Positions 20,690-29,649 of a stretch of DNA of 64,000 nucleotides are shown piece after piece. The number at the start of each line of letters is the position of its first letter. Position 1 is the stretch's first letter. The stretch is from Haemaphysalis longicornis (Eukaryota; Arthropoda; Arachnida; Ixodida; Ixodidae): positions 282,593,717 to 282,657,716 of the forward strand of contig CM023448.1 in assembly GCA_013339765.2 (NCBI GenBank), in the 5' to 3' direction. A model generated the notes under the pieces. The model was given only the letters and a program-made list of their open reading frames with translations, was not told the origin of the DNA and made no database searches. The position numbers and the translations under genes are program-made.

Positions 20690-21385
20690 CACTCGTCAGT
20701 TGACCGTCCGGTACACGAAAGTTTTGTGCAGAAAGCTACATGGAAGTGCGACGGGCGCAGCTAGGATAGCCACACCCCCCACCTGCAATGTAGGCGGCCA
20801 GCGATGGTCCGAACCAACGGCACATCGTTCCTTTCGGGCGCCGCGCGGCCAGGCCGGACCGTCGGCGCAGGGTCGTTCTGCCAACCGCCGCCGCACTTCG
20901 CGGCCACCAGCAGGCGTCACCCGTCGCGCACGTGCGCTTCGTGACGTCACGGTGTTTACATACAGGGAGAGGTCCATTGTAAGCTTGCATTGTCGAGCCT
21001 TGTCGTCTGTCCGGCAGTGTCACACAGGGACAGGAACGGAATTAAGGCCCCTAAAATAACTAAGGTAGCGCCATTCGGTGATCTCGCCCCCTTTCGCCCT
21101 CATCCGCGCTCCTTCCACCCGTGTTTTGTCAGTTTCTTTTTCGCCGGCCCAGCGCCGCCCCCCCCCCCCCCCCCCCCCCCCCGGCCAGCGGAGAAGTCAC
21201 GTGGTAGCGCGCCGCCTTACCTTTTTTTTACCTCCTTCACGGCCGGATGTGCCTTTAAACGGCGCCATCTTTGTCCCTGCAGCCTCGGAGCCGAGATTAT
21301 CGGAGCCGCCCCCGGATAGCAACCAAAGAGTTAGCTGCTCGCTTCAAACCAGGGTCGCGTCGGTGTCGCTTCACGTAGCTTCGCG
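20690..21385 (+). promoter_or_regulatory. CpG-rich possible promoter upstream of a THAP exon
   Basis: GC- and CpG-rich DNA with a CRE-like TGACGTCA (20942-20949), a YY1-like GGCGCCATCTTTG (21261-21273) and a pyrimidine-rich run. It leads directly to the ATG of a THAP-type exon at 21386. That arrangement fits a promoter and 5' UTR. The C25 run inside it is annotated separately. No TATA box is evident. Confidence 0.4.
21158..21182. repeat. Poly-C tract, about 25 bases
   Basis: An uninterrupted C run, rare for animal DNA and hard to sequence, so its length is uncertain. It can form G-quadruplex structure on the other strand. Confidence 0.9.
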
Positions 21386-21542
21386 ATGCCGATGTGTTGT
21401 GCCTTCAGTCTCCCGAATAGGGTCAGGGATGTCAAAAGACTTTTTGTAATTCCGTCCGGGAAGCACGGCACACAAAGGAGAGAAGCTTGGTTGCATAGAA
21501 TGGGACCGGCGGACTTGAAGCCGACGCTATCACGCCTTTGCG
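21386..21542 (+). pseudogene. THAP-domain first exon (possibly decayed)
   Basis: The frame from the ATG at 21386 reads MPMCCAFSLPNRVRDVKRLF, VIPSGKHGTQRREAWLHRMG, then ADLKPTLSRLCG. This is the N-terminal half of a THAP zinc finger (CCA..C.NR, F.IP, RR.AWL.R, a .KPT..RLC block). It runs into a donor-like TTTGCG|GTAGGA at 21542/21543, the place where such genes usually have an intron before the HF motif. The second zinc cysteine is replaced by Leu (CCAFSL). The HF-containing next exon was not found in the following sequence. It is either a decayed gene or a gene whose second exon has diverged. CpG-rich DNA upstream supports a former promoter. Confidence 0.6.
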
Positions 21543-21907
21543 GTAGGAGTATTCACAGTTTTTGTTCTCGCTTTGTGAAATTCTGCGCACAAGAAATGCG
21601 TATTTTCTCCGCGATGGTCCTCCACCCTTTTGTCGGAGTAGGCATTACGCACAGCAGACAGTTCGTCACATCGTAAGCTTTGTACCTGAAGCCGTGTATT
21701 TGGGTAGTATTAGTGAGTTTTAGTATGGCGTTTGTTGCATTTGCGTACGCTAAACGCTAAATTTTTGCTTCACCCGGCGTCAACACCGCGAGGGGAGTTT
21801 TAGTAGAGCGTCTCATCAGTTCTGCGTAGCAACACGCTAACTCTTACGGCGCCATCTCTTGAATGGATTGCGAAACAACTCGCCGGCTGTTCTGCCAGCT
21901 GACTGCC
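21543..21907. other. Unassigned DNA after the THAP exon
   Basis: Would be intron if the exon is spliced. Another GGCGCCATCTC phrase occurs at 21848. No second THAP exon was seen. Confidence 0.3.
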
Positions 21908-22137
21908 GGGGCCGAATTCTACTGGGTGCCGGAAGGCGTCCGGGAGGATGCCGGAAGATATCCGCCGAGGTCTACGTGACGTCACCGAATTATAGCCAAA
22001 ACTTATTTGCGTGACGCAGGCGGGGTGGCGTTTTCGCTCTGCGCCAATCGCGTAAGACCCCGCGGGAAACCAACCCCGCCGGATATCTACCGGCGCCCTT
22101 TCGGATGCCTTCCGGCACCCAGTAGAATTCGGCCCCC
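21908..22137. mobile_element. 230-bp MITE with ~57-bp terminal inverted repeats
   Basis: The left arm begins GGGGCCGAATTCTACTGGGT and runs to about 21965. Its reverse complement is found at 22080-22137 with few differences (gcgtccgggaggatgcc against gcatccgaaagggcgcc). The central ~115 bases hold a CRE-like TGACGTCA and no open frame. This is a classic short non-autonomous inverted-repeat element. The superfamily is unknown because no clear target duplication is visible (gactgcc before, ggaatac after). Confidence 0.85.
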
Positions 22138-22331
22138 GGAATACCTGATATTTTACGACTATCCAAACAAGTGGAAACAAGCGCTTTCCTGTAAGTATCG
22201 AATTCAAAACGTTCATAACATGATACGAATATTCTTTTACCTGAGTGCGCTCCATATAGGAATCTTTAAATCCTCGTGGCACTTCTTTTGTGAAATCGCA
22301 CACAACGTCCTCAACGAAATGGCCGGGTTTG
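22138..22331. other. Spacer between MITE and SINE
   Basis: AT-richer DNA. Its end provides the left copy of the SINE target duplication. Confidence 0.4.
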
Positions 22332-22346
22332 ATGCATTATTTTATT

Positions 22347-22535
22347 GCTGGTTCGATTCCCGGCCGCGGCGGCCGCTTTTCTGATGGAGGCGAAAAGCAA
22401 AAACGCTCGTGTGTGCGACATTTCGGCGCACGTTAAAGATCCCCAGGTGGTCAAAATTAATCCGGAGCTCTCCACTACGGCGCGCCTCATCGCCTGCGTT
22501 GCGTCGGCGCGTTAAACCCCACAATCAATCGATCA
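22347..22535 (+). mobile_element. 5'-truncated SINE with perfect 15-bp target duplication
   Basis: Starts within the tRNA-like head just before an intact B box (GGTTCGATTCC at 22350-22360), then the full family body and a short (CAAT)n tail with one variant unit. The A box and the CCGCGGTGGCTCAG start are missing. The sequence atgcattattttatt flanks it exactly (22332-22346 and 22536-22550). The perfect duplication points to a fairly recent insertion already truncated at the 5' end, as happens in target-primed reverse transcription. Confidence 0.95.
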
Positions 22536-22550
22536 ATGCATTATTTTATT

Positions 22551-23248
22551 AAACTTCAAAGCAATCCAGAGATGCGTCTCGAACGAACGCAATGTCACGA
22601 CATGTGTTACAAGTCTTTATACAGCGATTAACAGATGATCGGTTGCCTCTGCCCGCCGTAAATTCGGCACTCACCTTTCGCGGTTTGCGGGGGACTTGAC
22701 TCTGGTGCGCTAGCCGATCGACCCCGCACACCTGTACATACCCATGCGAGGTTGAGTCGTACGTCCGCTAGAGAAAGATAATTCCGAGCATGGTAAGCAC
22801 AGTATACCCGCGGAAGCACAACGTCGCATTTTCATCGCGAAGCGAACGCGTCCAAAACGCACAGACAGCTTCGGTCACCGTCCTGGCTGCACTAGCTTCT
22901 CTCGGAGAATCACCAATGTCACAGCGGTAGAGCGCTGCGAGACGGCGACGTGCAAACCACGCGACGTATTTACAGAATTTACGTATTTACGCGACGTAAC
23001 AGAAGCAAGAAGTTGGTCCATCAGAGGCAAATTACTGTCCACAGAAGAGCGGAACTATGGAGTGTCGTGGCGCTACTTGCCGTCATGTTTTGAATCAAGG
23101 AGATACGCAAGCCGCCCCTCGTACGCACGCTATTTCGCTGAAATAGCGTCCGCTCGTCTTCCGTCCGCTAACGCAAAACCGGCTTCGGGTACGGCGCATA
23201 AGCAGTGCGAACGCCGCAATTAAATAGCGTTCGCTAGTCCTTTTCTAT
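22551..23248. other. Unassigned DNA
   Basis: A short duplication gcgacgtatttacag/ttacgtatttacgcgacgt occurs at 22961-22999, and an inverted gctatttcgctgaaatagc at 23129-23147. No gene was recognised. Confidence 0.35.
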
Positions 23249-23288
23249 TCTAATACGCTATTCTAATACGCTAGTACGCTATTCTAAA
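23249..23288. repeat. Short direct repeats of cgctattctaata
   Basis: Three copies of a 10-13 base unit (ctattctaa) within 40 bases. Confidence 0.7.
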
Positions 23289-24411
23289 ACTCTCTATTTA
23301 GCCCGTTGTTGTAGCATTGGAGCGATTTGCTGCGTAACGTACTTCATGTTGGTGCGGCGCAAAGGGGAAAAAAAACTGTGGCTAGGTAAAAATTTAAGGC
23401 CAGCTAATTTAGTGACCGCGCCTTCGACGTAAGTTTGATTCGCAACTTCTGTTATCGCTTTCCGCATTTGAGTAGGCACTTGAAATGCATATTCGCGCCG
23501 CAACGGTTTTGTACGCCCTTTGTTCCGTGTATGCACAGTGCGCAGAGGACCGTTCATTACGTCTTAGCGTTTCCTTTGCACGTGAGGTCGTGCATTTGCA
23601 GTTTGCGCGCTTACACAGCTTATATGTCAACGGCGTAGCGTATCCGATCATTGTGATGTGAACAAAAGCACACTGGGTAAATATATTTTCAGAATACCTA
23701 TTTTTGTTCACCCAGGCGCTTTTAGAGCAAAGCTGTATACCTTTACCCCGCCCCCCCCTTCCGGTTCCAACTCCGAGGGCAAAAACACCAAGGCCTAAGG
23801 CGCTGAGTGCATGCGTCAGGCTAATCAGGCGTACAACATAAAGCTCAGAATTCTCTTAAGGAAACCACAAAACAAGCATCGAAACCGCATTATGGATGAT
23901 AGCGCGCTGTGAACAATGCGACCCCCCTCCATGTGTTGCTGGTATAGGTTATGTTTTCAGATTATCTTTGAAGGCTAGGCGGGAGAAGTGTCACTAAATA
24001 GAGCAGTTCTTGCTCAAGACGCCGAGCGCATGCGTCAGGCTAGGCAGAACCCAGCATTTGCCGCATTAGGGTACCGCCACTGAGGCACGCAAGTCAGCAA
24101 CGGCGGTCATTATGGCGTTTATCAGTGTTGCGAGATTGCCGCATCCTACGGGGCCTCGCCGTTAACTTCAACCGGATCGTTTGTTAACAATACTACCGAA
24201 GATGCAGCAAAACGGCATCTTCGGACACACTTCTGCTGCTGAAATGCTGTTACACGCATTTCACACCTCCTCCATCACCATTTGTAGTGGTTTAGAACAG
24301 TTCTGCTGGACTAATTTTTTAATGCGTAGCATTGTTTGCCGAGTACCTCCACAGCCAGGACCGTGTAGCGCCCTGCGTTTCCACAAAACGCTGGTTTGGC
24401 GGAAGTAACAG
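23289..24411. other. Unassigned DNA
   Basis: Contains a C-rich run near 23749 and a small hairpin (ccgaagatg at 24196, catcttcgg at 24221). Two cgccgagcgcatgcgtcagg-like phrases at about 23800-23822 and 24019-24038 form a direct repeat. No coding domain was recognised. Confidence 0.35.
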
Positions 24412-24511
24412 CTGTAATCGTTAAAATAGCGTAAACGGAGATAATTGCTCGTACAGAATTTAAAAAACCAAATTTACAAAAATTATCTGACAAAATCAAA
24501 AAATGGCTGCG

Positions 24512-25010
24512 GCTTAGCTCAACTAACCCTGGATATGCAGAGCGAAAGCTTGGCTTAGCCTTGTTGAGTTTTGGTTTTGCTTGAGTAAACTTTTATTTAG
24601 CTGTAATTATTATACTATTCGTCCAAAGCCTGCCTTTGTCTACGGTTGTGGTCCCGCTTCCGACGTTTTCCGAGCCGAACGGCCCGCCGGTTGATATCCG
24701 TGGGGTGGTCAGTCGTCACTTACCGCTGACGGCTCAAAGCCTCCAGCTATCCCACAACGCTCGGAGAAGACGGCCCGGTCTAGCTCTCATTCATAGCCAA
24801 GCTTGCATGCACGTGGTGAGTCACGTGGTCAGGCCCGAACCAGCTGCGGAGAGCGCATGTGCCAAGCCAGCAGCAGCGGCGACTGCGGCGAACGCGGCCC
24901 TCTGCGGAGCTCAGCCTGGTGAGTCACGTGTTACGCAGCTGCGGGCAGACGAAGATCAAATCCACTGCGACGGGGAAACCACTGGACAAGATTAGTAAAG
25001 CTTCCCTTTA
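24512..25010. other. GC-rich block inserted in the tandem array
   Basis: The block interrupts a unit of the surrounding AT-rich array. It contains two copies of GGTGAGTCACGTG (24815-24827 and 24919-24931), in each case an AP-1-like TGAGTCA fused to an E-box CACGTG. The plus-strand frame 24636-24995 is Ala-rich with no known domain. It could be an inserted element or a displaced promoter-like fragment. Confidence 0.4.
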
Positions 25011-25627
25011 AAATATCAATCTTATAAATCTATCCCCAAAACCCAAGAAAAAAGGAAAAAAGTCCGCAGAAAACTGTTCAAAATCCGTATAAAAAAAATG
25101 GCGGAAATGGCGAAAAACCGTGCAACGCCACACATTTCCACTAAAATGCACATTTGGCGAAAAAAATGCACCTGTAAAAATGCACATTTGGCGAAAAAAA
25201 TGCACCTGTAATCGTTATAATAGGGCAAATGGAGACAATCGGTCAAACGAAATTTGGAGAAGCCAAAAAATAGGAAAAATCGAAAAAAAATTTCCAGAAG
25301 ACTGATATGACAAAATAAAAAATGTGCATGTTATGCATATCCCCCAAAAACCCAATAATAAAAAAGTCTCCAGGAAAACGTTCAAATTACGAATAAAAAA
25401 AATTTTGAAAATGGCGAAAAACCGTGTACCACCCTGAATTTCAACACAACAAGGCAGATTCGGCAGTAAAAACACCTTTAATGGTTATAAGAGCGTAAAT
25501 GGAGATATTTGACGAACAGAATTTTGATAAACCACAAAAAGGAATGAATGAAAGTTTATTGACACAAGGATGGCGACTCGGCCTATGTGGGGGCGGGTGG
25601 GGAGGGTGGTGTCAATTCGGGAAAACT

Positions 25628-25966
25628 TTACATTCTCAGATGAACGCCAGAAGCGAGAGCGAAGTCCCACAAGGAGGCAAACACCTGCGTGGCTGTGGCT
25701 GCGGGTGGGTAGAGCCAGTCCGTCAAACACGTAACGCTGCTGTGTTTGCAAGAGGTGCGCTCCGCGTGCAGTCCTGGACACGTCCAAAGGAGATGTTCAT
25801 GGATCGGTGTGGCTCCTAAAGAGCACGTCACGCACGTGGGTGGTGTCATGGGCCGGCGGAGGTGAATTGCTTGCGGTAGTGCCTGGGAGAACGGGTGGCC
25901 TCCCTTTCTTTGGTATGTAAGAACGCCACTTGAAAAGGATGTCCTCTGTAAGCGCCGCCCTAGCAC
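25628..25966 (-). pseudogene. LINE ORF2 C-terminus with CCHC knuckle
   Basis: A 112-codon frame continuing the RNase H frame after a shift. It reads RKGGHPFSQALPQAIHLRRP and then CVTCSLGATPIHEHLLWTC, a C-x2-C-x9-H-x4-C knuckle found at the end of ORF2 in I-like tick LINEs and thought to bind nucleic acid. It ends at LASGVHLRM and a stop, 65 bases before AATAAA. Confidence 0.85.
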
Positions 25967-26562
25967 GAGCCTTGTGTATCAGAACCTGAAGGCCACGTGG
26001 CAGTCCTGTATGTAGGTAACGGGTAGTCATTGGTAGGGATGTGGCTGCCGAGTCGAGCTCTAGCACATCGCTGGTAGGTGGCACGGGCTTCGAAGGGGTC
26101 CAAGTTGGGGTCGTGATGAGGCAAAACTGGGTGGGAGCGGGTGGAAAGAACATCGCTCGCCAGGGCACGCACGGCCTCCTTGGAGGAGTTAATGCAGTGC
26201 CCTGGCACCCAGTCCACCCGAATTTGTAGTCCTGTTGTACAATGTAGCCTTCGGGCAAGCATCTTGATGGACGCACAGATAGAATTCTGATAAGGCACCC
26301 GGCGCAATGCGCGGAATGCCTCCTGGCTGGCTGTGAAGATAGTTGCATGAGGCTGGTTGGTAGGCCAGTGAGAAATTTGAAGTTGTCGGACAGCCAGTAA
26401 TATCGCTTCGAGTTGGAGGTGGGTAGACGATGGCGCTGTTGGGTATTCTTGTTGACAGGCGGCTTGAAATGTCGAGTGAATGGCCGCTAATCCGGCAGTA
26501 TTCGTGGTTGGGTCCCAAGTGGCGTCGGTATAAACAGCGCTATGTGGAAACCGCTCGGTCAT
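25960..26562 (-). pseudogene. LINE RNase H domain with a lost catalytic Asp
   Basis: A 200-codon frame. AVYTDAT (residues 8-14) carries the first catalytic Asp and HLQLEAILLAVRQL the Glu. IFTASQEAFRAL stands where the family has TDSQ.A, so the second Asp is Ala. VDWVPGHCINSSKEAVRALA is the last motif, His present. RNase H in I-like LINEs removes RNA from the RNA-DNA hybrid during integration. The frame then runs out of register near 26000, and the rest of ORF2 continues in the frame 25628-25966. The element is inactive because of the Asp to Ala change, the frameshift and the missing polymerase. Confidence 0.85.
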
Positions 26563-26880
26563 TTCAGCTGTGCGTCTGTGTTTGTTAGAGTGGCGAAGGC
26601 GTAGGACCGGTGACTAGGAGTGGCTTTGGGTTAACGACGATGAAGTCGTCCCATGGTGGAAGCGGCAAAGGGATGGGATGTTGTGGAAACTAAAAAAAAA
26701 AAAAAAAGAAAAAAAAAATAGAAAAAGAAAATTAAAATTTTCACAAAAATACCTGAAAAAATTAAAAATATTCACCTTGCACATCGCCCCCCAAAACCAA
26801 AGAATGAACAAAAAGGTCCGGAAAAGAACGCCGGAAATACGTATTTAAATTGAGTAAACGGGCCAACTCCGCGGTACCCC

Positions 26881-27368
26881 TTGCTTCTTCGGAAAAAACA
26901 ATAAATCACTAAGTAAAGGCACTTCGTCGCTATAATCGTATATTTACATCATTGGCGAAAAGAAACAAAAGAACACTTAAAAAGAATAAAATAATCCACC
27001 ACTTTCGCTACTCATGGCCATTTTTGGCTGTAAATAACTCACAGTGTAGGCAAGCGGCATAAGAATGCTAGGCATTACACAATTTCTGAATTTCTGCAGA
27101 TGTTAAACGAATTTGTTGCCCTCAAGTTGAGCGTAGATGGGGCACTGAGCAGATACGCAAACACGAATTTTACCCGGCCATGGTTGAACGGTCGCTAATA
27201 CTCCTCTGCAATGCATTATTGCCTATACTTGCGGAGTGTTTGTGGCATATCTGAGACACGGGGAAGTGAAGATCGTGAAGATCTGTTCTGCCAGCCCCGC
27301 TCCTCATAATTTTGCATTTTCCTCTTGGTTAAACTACTGACCACTGATCTGAAGCCTCAAACATTACT
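26881..27368. other. AT-rich unassigned DNA
   Basis: No gene or repeat recognised between the tandem array and the next LINE-like region. Confidence 0.4.
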
Positions 27369-28803
27369 TTGTTCATGATGGCGGGCGCGACACCGCAAGG
27401 GTCACCGCCTGGTTCGCTACAAGTCACTCTTAGGCCAAACCTCGGCGTCCAGCCGGAAATAGCGATCCCGCTCCCAGATCCTTCAATGCTTGCCACCCCA
27501 GTGGCTGTGCCCACCGACCTGCTGCCAACTTCTGGAGACCCTGCTGGACCCCAACGACGGCGCAAGCTTCTGGGCTACTAGCTTTAACGTCTCACGCCAA
27601 CTCTGGTCATGTACAAGATACGTACATGCTTTCTGACATAACAGGTTTGTCTGCTACAGTCAACTACAATCCTGAGGAGCTCAAGACGTGCGACCAAAAC
27701 GATGCTTTGAACTCGTACTTTCTTCAAAGTGTCGTCGTAGCACAAAGCACTCGCACCTCGCTTTTGACAGACAACCTTATGTAAGCGCCCCAAAGCGCAA
27801 CCCCACAGTAACTATTAAGTCCGTAGACGCGAAGAACGTCATCATTCGTTTTAACACTCAAAGACGCCTTGAGAAAGTTCTTCCTGACAGTGTTCAAGTT
27901 GCAAATCACCGCCTTAACCTCCTGGCTTTGAACACACGCGATGTTGCCGCTACGGAACACTTCTTCAAGGTCTCGACTATCGGTGTCACTGCTGTTATGA
28001 CTTACGCACCTCGTCCCAAGAACTGTGGAGTTGAGTTGAAGATCCATCCTCATTGCTCTGTACCGCAAAAGGTGAAAGCCATCTACAAACTCAAAAGTTC
28101 AGAAAATAGGGACAGAAAAGTTCAGAAAAGTTCAGAAATGGCGGTAAAAGCCGCATTGCAGAAGCGGCGTGATTTTCTCCGAAGGATGCGTCAGCTACTG
28201 CTAGAAAGTCGAGCAAGCAAACTAGGGGGAACTAGCTGAGCAAGCACCTGCAGAGCAAGTTGCGACTGTACCTACGCAGGGCCCGGTAGGAAGCCGCCGA
28301 AACCTGCACCTCGCAGGGGATCCAATCACGCGAGTAAAGCACGCACCATAGCTCGACAAATGTCTTCCACTTGGTGGAAATGATACTGGACACCCTTCGC
28401 TACTTCCTCCAACCTCCTTCCTCCCCAGCGGCTCACGCCACACTTAGTCTCATTGATTTAGTCTCGCCGATATTCTCTCCATGGCGCTAACAATAACGTC
28501 TACATTTTCGGTACCTGTACTAAACGAAATTTGAACTCGTGTGGTCTCCGTAGCTGCTTCTCAGACCTCCAGCAACTCGACCATTAGCACCGTTTCCCAA
28601 TTACAGCTATTTGAGAGTCCCGGCTGTCTTCCCAGATTCGCCTTTCTGGATACTCGATTTTCTAGTCTGCCACAAGCACAGACCAAATCAGGGTTCTACT
28701 TGCGATTCGGAATGACTTCACCTTCGTATTGCCCACTGTGCCAGAAGACTCGTCGAACGGATATGTCGCAGCTATGGTGCAACATAAAAATATAAGGTTC
28801 ACT
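27369..28803 (+). mobile_element. LINE 5' half: ORF1-like frame and endonuclease start
   Basis: A proline-rich frame (27369-27581) is followed by a 183-codon ORF1-like frame (27688-28239). After ~290 bases of broken sequence, the N-terminal half of an AP-type endonuclease begins at about 28528. In mixed frames it reads NSCGLRSCFSDLQQ, FPITAI, ESRLSSQIRLSGYSIF, VLLAIRNDFTFVLPTVPEDS and YVAAMVQHKNIRFTVI. It stops abruptly at 28803, where a (TTTA)n-tailed element begins. The endonuclease identification is good; the ORF1 assignment rests on position. Confidence 0.65.
27688..28239 (+). CDS. ORF1-like protein of a LINE, unknown fold
   Basis: An intact 183-codon frame, one of the longest non-repetitive ones in the window. 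It contains VTIKSVDAKNVIIRFNTQRR, a middle segment TEHFFKVSTIGVTAVMTYAP and a basic C-terminus (LQKRRDFLRRMRQLLLESRA). The pattern of a compact middle domain and a very basic tail suits a nucleic-acid-binding LINE ORF1 protein. It lies directly upstream of endonuclease remains on the same strand. The start is uncertain because the frame may be entered from upstream. I do not recognise a specific domain. It could be a remnant that happens to be open. Confidence 0.4.
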   Translation: MRPKRCFELVLSSKCRRSTKHSHLAFDRQPYVSAPKRNPTVTIKSVDAKNVIIRFNTQRRLEKVLPDSVQVANHRLNLLALNTRDVAATEHFFKVSTIGVTAVMTYAPRPKNCGVELKIHPHCSVPQKVKAIYKLKSSENRDRKVQKSSEMAVKAALQKRRDFLRRMRQLLLESRASKLGGTS

Positions 28804-29018
28804 GTAATCTATTTATTTATTTTATTTATTCAAAATACCCCTAAGGCCCTCGCTAGGAGGGTATTACATAGGGGGCAGGATACATTTTGAACGAAAAAAA
28901 AGAGTACTAGCAGCACGTTAATAGGCAAACAAATAAATACAAGTGGGTGCGAGACAAAAAAAAAAGAAAAAAAAACAGAAAGCAAGAAAGAAGGAAAACA
29001 AACAAAAAAAATCTTGAA
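28804..29018 (-). repeat. (TTTA)n-tailed element, second copy of the 3222 family
   Basis: TTTA units at 28809-28830 are followed by ttcaaaataccc, a ggccctcgctaggagggtat block and tacatagggggcagg. The same order is seen at 3222-3340. Read on the minus strand the (TAAA)n is the 3' tail. A-rich sequence fills 28890-29018. It was inserted into, or joined to, the end of the endonuclease fragment at 28803. Confidence 0.55.
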
Positions 29019-29088
29019 AGAACTCTAGAACCTATAACCACGGGGAGGTTATAGAACTCTAGAACCTATAGAGCCACGGGGAGGGACC
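29019..29088. repeat. 34-bp tandem duplication
   Basis: The unit agaactctagaacctata..cacggggagg is present twice, starting at 29019 and 29053. Confidence 0.85.
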
Positions 29089-29100
29089 TATCACAAGACG

Positions 29101-29649
29101 CACTAGAACTAAAGTACACCCTCATCACGGACCCGGCATACCCCACAAGAATCGGAAACTCCGTCTCTCGCGACACCACAACCCGACCTCACGTTCGTCA
29201 AGAACGACGAACCGGTCACCATCATCTGGAGAAACACCGGAGAAGACCTGGGAAGCGACCACACGATCGTCGAAATCATCGTGCCCACGTCGGGAGAACA
29301 ACCAAGCAGTACAAAAAAGTACACCTGGGTCGACTGGACCGAGTTCAGGAAGCTCAGGGATCGAGAAGAAGCCGAGACAGACGAGATCACGGACATCGAC
29401 ACGTGGACTCAAAAGATCGCCCGAAACGTGCGCGACTCGACGCGAGAAATCGAGACCGACGTAGATACAGACAGGATGGACAGCCGACTTGCCCACCTCA
29501 TCGAGGCAAAGAAATCCATACAAAGCAGATGGAAAAAGCAGAGGTTTAACAGAAGGGTCCGCAAGAAAGAGGCCGAGCTCAACCGCACGATCGAAGAGCA
29601 CTCGCACGCTCTGCAGCCAGCAGTGGAACGAGCTATGCAATGCGGCTGA
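29101..29649 (+). pseudogene. LINE endonuclease C-terminus and linker
   Basis: Reads TLITDPAYPTRIGNSVSRDT, PDLTFVKND and GEDLGSDHTIVEI, the last motifs of AP-type endonucleases of I-like LINEs (the SDH triplet is catalytic). From 29281 the frame continues as a charged linker (SRWKKQRFNRRVRKKEAEL) to a stop at 29649. The polymerase part continues in another frame (29489-29965), so a shift lies near 29620. Confidence 0.85.

Larger units (their letters stand above)
25542..26690 (-). mobile_element. 5'-truncated I-like LINE: RNase H and CCHC end
   Basis: Minus-strand reading from 26690 gives a PLPPWDDFIVVNPKPLLV linker phrase, then RNase H (25960-26562), then the C-terminal region with CCHC knuckle (25628-25966), UTR, AATAAA (25555-25560) and an (AATG)n/(CATT)n tail at 25543-25552. 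The insertion lies inside the AT-rich tandem array, between accacaaaaagg and an A-rich tract. The short tail and AATAAA mark a genuine retroposed 3' end. Confidence 0.85.
24412..26880. repeat. AT-rich tandem array (~270-305 bp unit), twice interrupted
   Basis: Units share the landmarks atcgttataatag.gtaaatgg (24417, 25211, 25481), atcccc..aaaaccca (25032, 25339, 26783) and atggcgaaaaaccgtg (about 25107 and 25413). The spacing 25032-25339 is 307; 25211-25481 is 270. Subtracting the LINE at 25542-26690, 25339-26783 leaves about 296. A GC-rich block at about 24512-25010 splits the first unit in the same way. Unit A also carries a 34-base internal duplication (25143-25209). There is no coding function. 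It looks like a small satellite invaded by mobile elements. Confidence 0.7.

Noticed and set aside
25143..25209. CRISPR-like short repeats
   Set aside because: Only two abutting copies of a 34-base unit with no spacers, inside an AT-rich satellite of a eukaryotic genome.
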